DNA from: Verpa conica
Taxonomy: Eukaryota > Ascomycota > Pezizomycetes > Pezizales > Morchellaceae
Direction of reading: 5' to 3'
DNA: 64,000 nucleotides
NCBI GenBank assembly: GCA_033030425.1
Contig: JAUFSD010000024.1
Coordinates: forward strand, 124,001 to 188,000
The translations under genes were made by a program, and so were the position numbers. Each line of letters opens with the position of its first letter. Within the stretch, counting starts at the first letter, position 1. Under the pieces are notes generated by a model that had not been told where the DNA came from, did not search any database, and was given only the letters and a program-made list of their open reading frames with translations. This document shows, one piece after another, positions 48,005-59,571 of the stretch.

Positions 48005-49668
48005 GACTACTCTCTTTCTTTCTTTCACACTAAAGGCACACTGTAAGAAGAAGAGGAATATATAGAGATTAAAGCGAAAAATAATACAATACTCATTAGA
48101 ACACGCGTGGTATCATTCATTGGTTTATCTTATTGTTCCAGAACTGGCTTCCCCTTTTATCAGCCGCTATGAAGAAATCGTGTTGTATACATACCTTCAC
48201 CCCTAAAAAAAGCTTGTTTTCTCACTGCGATACCTTGTCTGTCTGACGCATTCCTCGGGATATGTAATAAGTACGTACCTAAAAAACAAAACAGGGACCG
48301 GGGCAATACGTATGTAGGTATGACTAGGGGCAAAGCGAATGAGAAGGAGAAAGAAAGAAAACCTCTATATTGCTCATGCTCCGAGTATGGTTATATGTCC
48401 GTATATTTAGTGGTTTGGTAGGTTCTAGGGGGGGGGGGGGGGTTGGTAAGGTCACTAGGCAGGCAGATATGTTCGTGATGCGGTTTCAGGTGACGAAGTC
48501 TGCCAGCTAGGAAAGTATGAACCTATTTGGAGGTTTAAAGGCTTATTATGAAAATTCTACTATGCTGAGTGTTGTAAGAGATTTTTTCATATATGTATTG
48601 GATCTTTGGAGTTTTACCAAATGGTGCTCTAACTACATATGTAGTGCTTTTAGACCCTTGTTGCCGGTGTGGGGAAATTAGTCTCGGTGGAGGTATTTGG
48701 TGGTTTTTTAAGTATAGTTTAAAAAATTATATGACCTCAAATATGTACTTTCTTAGATCTCGTATTTTTCTGTAGCTATATTTGAGGTTTTCAGAGTTTT
48801 GTGGGTTTTAGGTTTTTCCCTTCTAGGAGTCGTATACTGTCTCATATGGATTGAAACTGTATCACGAATATATCTACCTAGTGATTGTATTTTATTTATG
48901 GATATGGATTAGACTAGTTAGAGTTGTTTTTCTTGGTTAGTTTGCTGGTTTGGAGGGCTTTGTCATGGACTGTCACTCGTTGAGGTGGGTTTTGCCTAAT
49001 GTTTTTTTTATTGAATGAATGAATTAATCATAAGTACATGGAGCCCGGGGGCTAAGGTACTCATGTTTTTTTTTATTACTCTGGTGTGAATCGATGATTT
49101 TTTTTATTTCTCTGAATTAATGCTTTGGTGAAGCTGATCTGGTTATGATGGGGTACGTACTAGGTGGGGTTTTGGGTATTGTTGATGGGAGGGGGGAAGG
49201 TAAATAAGACCTCTGTGTGGCTCGGGGAATGGTTATCCTTCATGACTAATATTGAGGATGCTCCCTGGTAGGTTCTATTTTATAAGTAGGAATGTAGTAG
49301 ACTTGGAGATGTCTCGGGTCTGAATGAATGAATGAATTTATCATTTGATATCTCGGGTCTAAATGAGGGGGTTTTGTAGAGAGTACATGTAGGTATCATA
49401 TGTGTGAAGGGTTTACGATTAGTATAAGCAAGGCACGTCGTATACTTCATAATGTTTGAGGTGGCCTAATACTTATGGTAGGTTCATTTTCACCAGCTCT
49501 CTAGAATTTTCTAGAGATATATAAGATCTCATACTAACTCGTTCAATATTTCTGCAGCCAAACTTAGTACATAATCGGATGAGCATCAAGCCTAACTGTC
49601 CTTGAACAATGATACTTCACGCATAGAATCACAGAAGTAACTTGGATGATTAAATAAATACATATCCA
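48005..49668. other. spacer with G15 run and short direct repeats
   Basis: A run of 15 G lies at 48428-48442. A 20-nt unit containing TCTCGGGTCT is duplicated at about 49310-49330 and 49349-49368. Between and before the copies are GAAT tetranucleotide repeats (49012-49026 and 49322-49337). No gene-like frame. Confidence 0.55.
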
Positions 49669-50881
49669 TCAGAAGTATGTTTTAGACTTGAACACTCTCC
49701 GGCGCCTAGCCTTGTAATTCGTCTTCGCATCTTCTATCTCTCCATCCAAATCCTCTCCCAAAAACGCCGACGCACTCATTGGCAGAACCGTATATTCGCC
49801 GCCTGCAACGATGTACTCTTGTAAGGAGGACCTTGATATGACTTCTGTCCTTGTATCGTTGACAATAATCCAACTAAGAACTGTTGGGCACCCTGCAGCC
49901 AATTGGGGCTCCGTAGAGATCTCTTCGTCTGAGGGGAGCTGGTTGTTCGAGGGTTCTGTAGGGATTTCTGGTGCATGTCGGTACTCATTTATGTCTGCTA
50001 TAATCTTTGTAATTATTGGTTCGATTTTCTGCATATGACTGTGTTAATAATTATATTGAAACTACCACTCGGATAACTCCGAGGGGTGTATGGGGGGGGC
50101 ACTACCGTTGTCTCCTCTGTCTGATCCTGCGTAGTTTTTTCCACGACGCCCCTCGAGGAACTTTGAGCTAAATACTTTTGAGTGGTTTGAAGTGTCTCAG
50201 GATCATCTTTTAGGGCAGACTCTTTTGCAGCGTACTGATCCCGCGCAAGTACCACTGGAACTATAAAGGGCATATCATGAGTAGGAAACTTGAGTTTAAT
50301 CGTGTCCGTGCCCATATACGTATTCCGCTCAGTCCCCTCTGCGCGAGTGTTATCCAACGCTTTCAGGGCCTCCTTCGCTAGCGTATTAGTCTTGAACGTC
50401 TCTACGGCGATAACCGACGAGCGTATCGGCAGAACCATGTACTCCCCATAAGGGACGATAAGGTGTTTTAAGAACAGTCTATGAATGATCGAGTGCGTGG
50501 CGAGGTCGATAAGAACCCAGTCTTGACTGCTCGGACAGTCGATGGATCCCTTGCCCCACCTGGGCCCTCGATAGTCCTCTAGGATGTTGGAGTCTTCCAA
50601 GTACACACTCTTCCCCAAATCGTCCAAGATGGCACTGATTTCAGCGTCGAATTGCTGTGTGTGGTTCTCGGTACTTAGAAAAGTTGGGAGATTTTTTTTT
50701 TTTGGAGAACTTCAGATCAGGGGGTTATACCGGGAGTCCAGAGATCGAGAATCTCCAAGGCATCTTGAGGTGTGGGAATACTACTTTGAACTTTGGGGAT
50801 TTATCAGTACCCTCCTAATAATGTGATCGGTGGTTTTAAGCTAAAGGTCTGTGCCCTCTTGGATTAATAGATACATACCAT
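49669..50881 (-). CDS. orphan tandem paralogue A, two diverged internal modules
   Basis: Exons 50881-50879 (the ATG alone), 50790-50731, 50654-50106 and 50028-49669 give 323 aa; introns are 88, 76 and 77 nt with GTATGT, GTATAA and GTAGTG donors. Each half carries the same order of motifs. A FP-x-H-x-MP element comes first (VVFPHLKMPWRFS; LKFPTHDMPFIVP), then an amphipathic helix (FDAEISAILDDL; KIEPIITKIIADI). A W[VI][LI]I block follows with GEYMVLP or GEYTVLP about 25 residues later. Module 1 ends in EALKALDNTR. An Asp/Thr/Gln-rich linker separates the modules, and the C-terminus is basic (KARRRRVFK). There is no signal peptide or membrane segment. I do not recognise the family. The gene has the same exon plan as its neighbour at 51269-52294, which strongly supports the model. 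Confidence 0.7.
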
Positions 50882-51268
50882 AGTTACGGGATCTATTTAA
50901 GAGTAGGCTTAATGCTGTAATAAATGCTAGCTCGGAGACTCGTTGTCTGAGATGGTAGTTGTATCAAGGACCGATGGCCAAAAGTGTACCCAATTGCGGG
51001 GGATGGAGTGATGTGCCGCATAGGTTAATTCAGGCAACCAAGCGACGCCACAGAGGTCTCACAACACACATTGGCATATTGGAATAGGAAAAGTGTTTCC
51101 CCCCGAAGTCAACTAGTATATCTAAATAACCCGAATTCATAATATGTTATTCGAATTTCTGAGAACAAATGCATGCAGAGATACAGTAAAACCCTGGTAC
51201 TAGCTAGTACCATCACTAACTAAAAGAACATCTCTACCAGTACCACGGTACCAAATTTAATATACCTA
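50882..51268. other. short spacer between tandem paralogues
   Basis: 387 nt between the stop of paralogue B and the start of paralogue A, so it must contain A's promoter. The sequence just before each paralogue's ATG is itself similar (ACAGCATTAA near 50915 and 52325), so the duplication included promoter or 5' UTR. Nothing else seen. Confidence 0.55.
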
Positions 51269-52294
51269 TTATTTCTCCCGTAACACAGATATAGGGGGCG
51301 ATGACGTATACTGTGGAGGAATGTTGGCTGGAGAACCTGAACCTAGGTCCTTTATAGCCTGTTTTAGATTCACTCCCGAAATGACTGATGAATACCCCGA
51401 CAAGACCATGTACTCGCTATCTTGGCGCATAAAATCCTTTAAACAGCATTTGGGTATAATCTCAGTTTTTTCAACGTCGACAAGAACCCAGTTAGTGGGG
51501 CTCGGTCCATATAAAATTGACCCTTTGACCCGAGGTTCTAATGCCCAGAACTCGGTTGTACCGGGTTTTTTGGTTATGTCTTCTATAATTGTCTTGATTG
51601 TCGTTTCTATTTTCTGGGGACTTTGTTAGCAAGACTAGTACTAATATAAAACCTGAATAAGAAAATTAGGAATAGTTTTACCATGCTCACATCGAAGCGT
51701 AGTAATTGTGGTACCGGAAGCCTAAAGGGCATCTTATGAGACGGAAACATCAACTTAGCCGCAGCATGATGTGCAGCCCGGCTACGTCCTCTTCCACGAG
51801 TAGCATCTAACGCCTTCAATGCTTCCACCACTACCTCTGCCGCCTTAAATTCCCGTATAGAAATATTTGAACAGGACGTTGGTATAACCATGTACTCGCC
51901 ATTCTGAACTACAAGATTTCCTAAAACTAGCCTGTGGATGATAGAGTACGTCTCCATGTCGATAAGAACCCAGGCTTTAGAGAGCGGGTACTTGAAAGAC
52001 GGCTCAAATGTTCTACTTGAGCTATCTGGATAGGAGGATTTATTTAGGTCTAATAGAATATTATCTATTTCTAATTCGAGAGTCTATGTAATTTTTAGCT
52101 CTTGGGTAAAACGGGGACCTTGTGGGGCTAAGCTCATGGCAGGTGGAGAGTCCTACTGGGATCGTAGATATTGAGAATTTCCAAGGCATTGCATGCGACG
52201 GGAATATTATTTTGAACTTTAGAGGTCTATTAGTGCCGTTTCAATAAATCTCATAAACCATCTTGTTTTTGTTGTAGTAATGATCACATACCAT
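51269..52294 (-). CDS. orphan tandem paralogue B, two diverged internal modules
   Basis: Exons 52294-52292 (the ATG alone), 52216-52157, 52083-51682 and 51613-51269 give 269 aa; introns are 75, 73 and 68 nt. Exon 2 is 60 nt, exactly as in paralogue A. Module 1 has IIFPSHAMPWKFS, LELEIDNILLDL, WVLIDMETYSIIHRL and GEYMVIP, ending EALKALDATR. Module 2 has LMFPSHKMPFRLP, KIETTIKTIIEDI, NWVLVDVEKTEIIPK and SEYMVLS. In both genes the second intron splits module 1, and the third splits module 2, between the FP-x-H-x-MP element and the helix. The C-terminus is Pro/Ser-rich and differs from paralogue A. No signal peptide. Family and function unknown. Confidence 0.7.
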
Positions 52295-53889
52295 GGCTGT
52301 AGGACCTTGTCGACCCGTAGAAGGGTCGTTGAGTTCAATTAATGCTGTGGTAGAAGATTCGTTGAGGTGGTATTTACGCTGAAGAAGTAGTGGCCTGAAT
52401 ATTTATAGGATTGTTTGGGGGAAACAGTAACCTAGAATATATAGGGTGGTAGATGTGAGGGGTACTCTAGGCAACCATATGCATTGTCCTTGAGGGTGGG
52501 TTTAGATTGGTTCATTCAAGCAACCTAGATACATATGTACCTACGGGTAAGCAATACAGAAACTTTATAATTCATAAATATTGACGTATTAAACGGGTAG
52601 AAAAACAGAACCTCTTCTGGGAAATAGCTTTAGGCTTAAAAGCGACTGCTATACATATTTAACACTTAATTCTGATTCACAATATATCACTCGAGATACT
52701 GAGCCCTTGAGTTTTTATTTATTCATTTATTTACCAATAAGTACAGAACTCTTAGGTGATTCAGTTCTTATTTTACAAAAAATAAGAACTGGAATCAAAC
52801 CAACTAGGCAAAACTCCGTCTAGTGTAAACCCCGAATTAACACGACAGTGACCGATATATATATCCGGATGACCTTTTCAATCAGTTAAACAATACTCTA
52901 AACCATAATACGGTAAAAACAAATTATTCCAAAGAACCCCTAGCACTAGAAAAGTATTTCTAAAGCATATAGACATATGTTCGACACACTCCCACCGGCC
53001 AAGCATCCCTAAAAGACAGTAATGGCAAGCACCCACAAGGTCCTGCACCATCATCCAACCCCACAAGACAGAATCTAGCGAATAGGCATCTTGAGGGTAT
53101 ATGTACTCAGGGCAAAATACTAGTACCCTATGAGGAGGGCACATGGGGTAGTAAGCAAGACATTATAGGCTTCCTCACCTCCCCCCCCGATCCTACGTAT
53201 ACAACCGAGATTCCTCTCATGCACATGCACACGCGTATCACTTGTGCATGTCGATCGTTGAACATCCATTGTCTCTCTTTGGAATATCGTGGCAAAGCCG
53301 TTACTATGTAGTTACCAATTAGATACTGTTTTATCGAATGCGGAAACGTTTCTTTTTAAAGAGGGAATGATGTAGCTTTTATATGGTGGAGGGTATAGGA
53401 CCACGTGCAATATAACATTTTTTTAAAAAATGAGTTTGTGTCTTCTCATATTTACTAAGTCAACAGCGTAATATGATAGCTGTAAACCTATTGCAGGTCC
53501 CGAGGTACGAAGCGAGAAGCTAGGAGATCTAGAAGCCTTAGGCAAATAAAAATACAAGTACATCCCATAGGTATCGCAAAGCAAGATCGATACCACCCTA
53601 AGAAAAACTATACGGCTGCACTACTCTTGACAGATAAGTTCGCTCAATATCAAAAAAAACCAAAACCTCAAACTCCAAAACCTGTTTATGAAACACGCTG
53701 GAGAAACATTAAACAAAAGAAAAATAAAAATAAAAAAAACCCGAAAAACAAAAAACACCTCCAAATCCCAGATTCCCCCATAACTACAAAAAAACCCATT
53801 CATATCTCCCATCAATGTTAACATTCGTCATCGTTACCATTATCATCACGAATCCCCGCATCGAACTAGTTTCATGTTGCCTCAGGGAC
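52295..53889. other. spacer upstream of the tandem paralogues
   Basis: About 1.6 kb, AT-rich. It holds the 5' region of paralogue B and a perfect 13-bp hairpin at 52762-52791. A dyad of CATGCACATGCAC and GTGCATG lies around 53219-53250. I looked for a third paralogue on the minus strand and saw none. Confidence 0.5.
52762..52791. repeat. perfect 13-bp inverted repeat with 4-nt loop
   Basis: CAGTTCTTATTTT, loop ACAA, then AAAATAAGAACTG. It could be a transcription end, an element terminus or an RNA hairpin; no flanking duplication was found. Confidence 0.7.
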
Positions 53890-54252
53890 TTAGAGACCCG
53901 CAAATACCCAAAGACACCAAACTAGACCCAAAGACCACCATATCGACCCGGTTTTCGGCTTATTACCCACGCTCGCCGGTAACTGGAACTTTGTCAAGTT
54001 CAGCGGAATGATATTCCCCCTGCACGCCATTCTAAACGGACAGCATGCAACCGCGCCCAGGCTATCGAAAGAACAAACATAACCCAGTGGACAGCAGACA
54101 TCCGGCTGACCGACAGTGTCGCAGGAGAGGTATCCAGGTCTGCATATTGGTTTCTCGAATGGATTTGACGAGGCTGCCGAGACGAGGAATTGGAACAGCA
54201 GTATGGATAGTAAGAGCCGTAAGGGAAGGTCGAGGAGCTTTCGACAGTGCAT
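53890..54252 (-). CDS. small secreted cysteine-rich protein, probable GPI anchor signal
   Basis: Single exon, 120 aa from an ATG. The signal peptide is strong (LPLRLLLSILLFQFLVSAAS, about 9-28). The mature region has CRPGYLSCDTVG, DVCCPLGYVCSF and VACCPFRMACRG: eight Cys in a C...C...CC...C...CC...C pattern, giving four possible disulfides. Such compact CCPxGYxC repeats occur in ascomycete surface proteins of unknown function. A short Asn/Leu/Lys linker leads to a hydrophobic C-terminus (SIWWSLGLVWCLWVFAGL), compatible with a GPI-attachment signal. It could act as a wall protein or secreted effector; this is inferred. It lies on the other side of the tandem paralogues from the similar secreted protein at 47320-48004. 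Confidence 0.72.
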   Translation of the reverse strand: MHCRKLLDLPLRLLLSILLFQFLVSAASSNPFEKPICRPGYLSCDTVGQPDVCCPLGYVCSFDSLGAVACCPFRMACRGNIIPLNLTKFQLPASVGNKPKTGSIWWSLGLVWCLWVFAGL

Positions 54253-55783
54253 ATTGTAATTATATACAACTTTGGATTGGGTATTTTTATTTATTTATAT
54301 AGTTTTTTGTGGTAAGCGTCGATGAGGGAGAACCACGGTAATTGAAAGGCAACAGCTGATCGATCAACCCTCTCTTTTTCCCCCTCTAAAGTAAAAGGGT
54401 TGGCGCTTATGGGGTGTTATATTTCCTTGGTAGCTTTGTTGTCACTCCAATAAGGGGGGAGAAGATGGTCTGGATTGGATAGGCTTTCCCCAAGGCCTGC
54501 TCCTGAGAGACTCTTTTTCTCTCCATCATGAACCTTCCATAAAACGATTTTGGGGGGGCTGGGGCTCTGCATGTTCCCTGTTGTCGAGTAACAGTGGTTC
54601 CTGAACCAACCACCGTGATTGACGATGGCTCGAGACACTCCTGGTTTTAGGGCATGCAGGGTTAGCATTGGCCATGGGGTTGATAAGCGAGTCCGGGAAA
54701 GCGAAGGCGACCAATCCTTGTCTTTCCTGCTTACTGTGAACTTCAGGAATGAAAGTTGTCATTACGCGATTGTCTGAATGATTTATTTTTATGTCACGGT
54801 GTGACGATGGATCGAGAGAGAGGTGCTGTTGTTTTAACTCGCATGAGGGTTTTAGAGGGTTAGGGTATCTATGTCTGAATCCTTGGCGTTGTTTAACCTC
54901 ACTTCAACGCCACCTCACCCACTAGAAGGGAGAATGACATCACCAGATGTTCTATGTATGCTTTTTTGACTAAGTTCTTAGGAGGCAACATTCTACTTTT
55001 ATGAGCCCGTCAGATATGATGTTGCCCAACTTTAGTGTTCATTAATGCATTCTAAGCAGAGTACGCAAACCAGGACAAGTCTGAATAACAGGCAGGCAAA
55101 GAGAAGACATGGGCCATGAAGCAAGACGATCATGAATTGAATATCTTAGATAAATGTGTAGAGAAAGGATGCCAGCTCATATTGATCATATCCTGGATGC
55201 TCTGCCCGAGCAAGTATCAAGAAAGCAGCAGGAGGAAGTGAATGCGAAAAGCAAAAGATGCACCTCCTGCCAGAGAGGGAGGTATGCATCATCTCCCTCC
55301 AACAACCCACCTATCCCTTTACTCCCGCTCAGTCTAGTCCAAGGTTCATCGTTAATGCATAGGTGTGTAGTTTGGTATGTTTCTTCTTCCAGGCTCTATG
55401 TCAGACAAAGCGATACCCCTTCCCATCATCCACTCCGGCCACTCCGGCCGCTCCCTCCTGGGGTAAATTAGACTTGAAAACATGTACTAGAATGAAGAAT
55501 GAAAAAGGAAACAGAGGGAAAAGAATAGGAAAGGAAAAGGAAAAAAAATCAAGACACAACTGATGTAAAATCCTCTCTCTATACAGGTTTCAATCAGATC
55601 CTTCATATAACATGTTGCTGGCACACGGGCGGGTATCACACCCATACTCCTTCACCCATATCTCATTCCTCTTTCCTTATGGTAAAAATTCATTTGTAGT
55701 ATGACTATGATAGTGTAGAGTAGTATAGGTGTGACACCAGCGGCGGGAAGAGGGGGTTGGGGGGGGGGTTGTAAAAAGTGCAT
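54253..55783. other. spacer without recognisable gene
   Basis: About 1.5 kb. Moderately GC-rich around 54400-54760 and 55200-55450, but the overlapping frames there have no domain resemblance. A G-rich stretch ends with GGGGGGGGG at about 55760-55768. Confidence 0.5.
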
Positions 55784-56263
55784 TTAGTGCTTCGGTGGCA
55801 GATGACCAGACACAGTGCGCAACATAGACTTTTGCGGTTTCGTCGAGTCCTCAATGATTCCCTCCGCTTCCAGTCTCCTCCTCGCTTCTTCTAGAGCCCA
55901 GGTCTGAATCCTACAACACCAATTTCCATTACTAAAATGTCCCCCCTACCCCACATTGATCTCCGGGGGGGGGCGGCGGCTAACTTACGAAGTATCAGGT
56001 TTGTACGCATACGCGACACCAGCAGCAAAAAGACCGCCAAAGAAACCCCAGTACCAGATCCCCTCCCACCCTTCCTTGGTCTGCTTCTCCCCAGGGGGAA
56101 CACCCAAGAACCATCCGGTCGGAGGATCATAGTGGGAGCCGTGTGACGAGGACATGGACCGTGTCAGCGGTGTGGGGTATAGGTGAGTCAACGAGGTGGT
56201 TGTAGACGCACGCGAGAGCAGCGACAGCGGCGGGTGCGTAGAAAGTTTACGGAGGGCGGGCAT
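55784..56263 (-). CDS. NDUFB11: NADH:ubiquinone oxidoreductase (complex I) ESSS/NDUFB11 subunit
   Basis: Exons 56263-55989 and 55910-55784 (79-nt intron, GTAAGT donor, GTTGTAG acceptor) give 133 aa. The basic, Ser/Thr-rich N-terminus (MPALRKLSTHPPLSLLSR) is a mitochondrial presequence. The conserved core is YDPPTGWFLGVPPG, then KEGWEGIWYWGFFGGLFAAG (start of the single transmembrane helix) and AYKPDTS. Across the splice it continues with IQTWALEEARRRLEAEGI, the usual end of fungal ESSS subunits. It is an accessory subunit of the membrane arm of complex I in the inner mitochondrial membrane. The exon 2 frame continues 13 residues beyond what I remember as the usual end. Identity is secure from the core motif. 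Confidence 0.92.
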
Positions 56264-59200
56264 AATGGTGCGGGGTGCGTGTGTGGGGGACTGAGTGGAG
56301 ATGTGATGGATGATGTGAGTTGAGATGCGGGTGAGGTTGACAAAGTGCGGGCACCGAAAGGGGTTGGCGGGGTGTTACGTAAGTTGGGGATAAGCAATAT
56401 CCCCCAAGTTTGAATCGCGACTGGCAAGGTCAGGAGCTCCTCTCGATATCATACAGATCGGTGATGTTCCTGTAAAGGGTAGAATAAGCGTAGAGACCTG
56501 GAGCTGTATCAAGTCATGGTCGGCTATATCCTTGGATAAAGATAAGGTGGCTTTTCGCTCTGTTGGGAATCTAGGTAACCTTCTACTATCTTTTGATTTC
56601 TGTCTTTACTTTTGTTATACCCCGGTAGTGATACAGATAACTAGGATTCGTTGGAATTAACTTATATAAAAGTCTCAGAATTGCAGAGTCTGCTCGATTT
56701 GCGTTCAAACATGTTGGGGAGTTCATATATAATACGCATATCTAGAGTACCCCTGACCCAGTTAAACTCCACAAAATATAAAAACTCTTCAAAGTAAGAG
56801 CTCTTCCCTTGAATGTTCACCTTGAGAAGTTACCCATACCCTCTACATTACTTCATCTCTCCATTAATACCTATTCTGGCCCACATTATATCACCATCTT
56901 AAACGTGATCCACTAAGAAAAAAAAAGAAAAAGGGATAGAAGCCCTAGTTTAAGAAGACCCACTGCTAGAAAGATAAAGAGTTAATTACCGAGTAAACAA
57001 TAAACAAATAACGGTTTCTATAAGTTTTCCTCTTTTTCATCATCCTCTATCACTCGTCAGTCACAGTCTCTCACTCGTGGATTTTGACATTACCATCCTC
57101 CCAACACCACCCCTCTACCTTCACGTTCCATCTAACTGCCTCAACTCCAACTCCTAGACACACACTCCCTCCACTGTGCTCATTTGTCAATAGGGCGCGT
57201 CAGAGTGATATTCGCCTCCCTCAGGTTGGCGAACTTATCTTAATGCGATTGTCGTTTAACATGCCTGGTTCGGTCAGTATCATCTCCAGCCCAACAACCA
57301 GTGACTCCACCGCTTGCAACACCCACCCGTGTATCATCATTTCTGTGATTTGATTTGACAAGATGGAATTCTGGACAATGAAGTCTACGCCTGCCGCTCG
57401 TACAGCACTCACACCGATCCACTCTCATACGCCAACACCATCCCGTCGAATGAGTATAATCAACTGCTCCATCTATCTATAGCACCCGCTCAAACATCCT
57501 AGATGGATTTGGTACTCCACTCTATTTTGATATAGTACAATCGCCTTATAAGAATTCGGGCTATAAGAATAAGACTACCAGCTAGGCGAAACATTATACG
57601 GAAAAACAAGAAAATTGCCATATAAGAATATTCAAGACTATTGATAAGACTTTTCTTAGTATATTCTTATAGAAAGTGGTGGTATATTGAGGGGGATAAA
57701 CCAAAAACAACATAAAGCCCCATCCTCAACGCCTTGGCAAGGATCTATACTCTACAAGGGTATGCTGTTGCGCCCCAGTCATATTCTTATAGGGCGATTG
57801 TACTGTAAATACCTATCGCAAAAACCAGGCTGGCTCCTTAGCAACCCTATCGCCATCAAGATGAGGTGGGAATTCTATGGTAAGTGTGTATACAGCTAAG
57901 TTGACGACTATATACTAATTAATTACAACTCTAGTACAAGTCATTTGAGCCACGGGTACTCTCTCCCAAAGCAAGATTGATTCGTATCAAAGACCTTTAG
58001 GTCTAGACTTGCGGCGACTGTTAGCACTACTCTTCCTCCGGGTGTGGGAGACGTGGGAGCTGGCTTTATAGACAATACCAGTGGTATAGTTGTTATAGGC
58101 GGTGACATGTGGAACTACTGGCAGTTTTGACCTTATGCACGGCACGACCCAGCGCTTCGGGGCCATAACCTCCAGATGCTATTGCCATCTAGTCGCCCCA
58201 GGATAACGATGCTTGGAACAATGATAATACTTGTAGTAATCTCGTTGTTTCTGACAAATCTCTCCGGATATGCTAAGCATATGGCACGTCAAGAGCTAGA
58301 GACCGAGAAGAGAAATCTTTGTAACACAAACGATTGACGTCACACTCGTGGCTGTACTGGTAGTTAGGAACAGGTGCCCTTTCAGTACTAAAACCTTTTC
58401 AGTACTAAAAGAAGGGGTGGGCCCCTTATACTTTCTTTTTCTTTTTCTTTCTGTACATTAAATTATATACATACCTTTTATCAGCAGAAATTTCATTCAG
58501 AGATGAATTTTAGCGCTATAACCTAGACTCTATGGTACAGGCACTAGTAGTGAGATAAGGTGCCATCAATTAGTATATAGCTTTAGACCTCGGAGACACT
58601 GATCAATGACATCATCTCGTTGGTTAGGTTGATCTACATCCTAATTATCAATTATCTGTGAACGACGCATCAAGCCTATCATTCTCGTGGTGGTTATAGT
58701 GCCTTTGTAAAGAGGGCATGACATAGAGCATGGGAATTGAAAATGGATACATGGGCGTTCTGGATGCTTTGTTTTTATATACTGAATATTGTATCTGCTT
58801 TAGACATTAATATAATTTGCTGAAAATTGGCTACTCCACCGCTTGAAGATATATGGTAGGACTAAGTTAGAGTTTTCAATAGCTTCGACTAGGGGCAGGT
58901 TAATGATATCTTTTATATCTGGAGTTGAAGATCTAGTACGTGTCTGCGGGGGATATGGAAACAGTGATAGGCTTGGTAAAAAAGAGGGTGAAAACACTGA
59001 ATGAGTTTATTCTTATGAAAATCTTTTGTTTGGGAGTTGCTACTCTAATTCATCGCAACATAATTTGGAGGCTAAGCCATACTTCTACATCCAACTGCGG
59101 CACACTAGGCTATATATAGTCAATGATTTATTTATATTATACCAGTTACTTACTGAGGTGACAGCAACTGAGAATCTTCAGAATTGAAGATTTTACACAA

Positions 59201-59571
59201 CCATAACTTCCAGTGAAATTACGACTACAACTGCCTATGAAAATAAACTACTTTTGTCTAACTATTTAAAGGATCACGTGAAAAGTCTTGGCACGATTTT
59301 TGAATAGCCGGCTAGACATAAAATATAAAACAGCATGAGAATATTCTACCCTAGAAAAAGAGGGCATGTCTAATAAAAAAAAAAGAAAGTTCTAAAAGTC
59401 CAGAAACAGCCCCCATTGTCAAAAATCGGTGCACTTCCCACCCATTCAAGGGTCAAAGGGCACAAAGAAAGTCCCCAAATAGATTAACAACGAGACAAAA
59501 CAAGACTCCCGCTCACAAAAAAAAAATAAAACCAAAAAAAACCATAAGAAATAAAACCCGCCATAACCCCC
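56264..59571. other. long spacer containing a MITE-like element
   Basis: About 3.3 kb. The complex I subunit promoter is at its left. A 273-bp inverted-repeat element lies at 57533-57805 (separate entry). A 15-nt unit TTTTCAGTACTAAAA is nearly duplicated at about 58379-58411. The right end is the AT-rich 3' flank of the SCYL2-like gene. No other gene is supported. Confidence 0.5.
57533..57805. mobile_element. MITE-like non-autonomous element (Tc1/mariner or pogo type)
   Basis: The left end reads TAGTACAATCGCCTTATAAG; the right end, inverted, reads CAGTACAATCGCCCTATAAG, so 18 of 20 match. TA dinucleotides flank both ends (57531-57532 and 57806-57807), as in Tc1/mariner and pogo target duplications. 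Inside are three further copies of a TATAAGAAT motif or its inverse (near 57561, 57620 and 57662), typical of subterminal repeats. At 273 bp it has no coding capacity. The C-to-T difference at the left terminus is compatible with RIP. Its ends share the CAGT start with the element in the BTB gene, but are otherwise different, so it belongs to another family. Confidence 0.85.

Noticed and set aside
52775..52810. GGTTTGATTCC on the minus strand, tRNA-like
   Set aside because: No cloverleaf around it; the neighbouring structure is a simple inverted repeat.
57687..57899. 70-codon plus-strand frame
   Set aside because: It crosses the right TIR of the MITE and continues into flanking DNA, so it is a chance frame.
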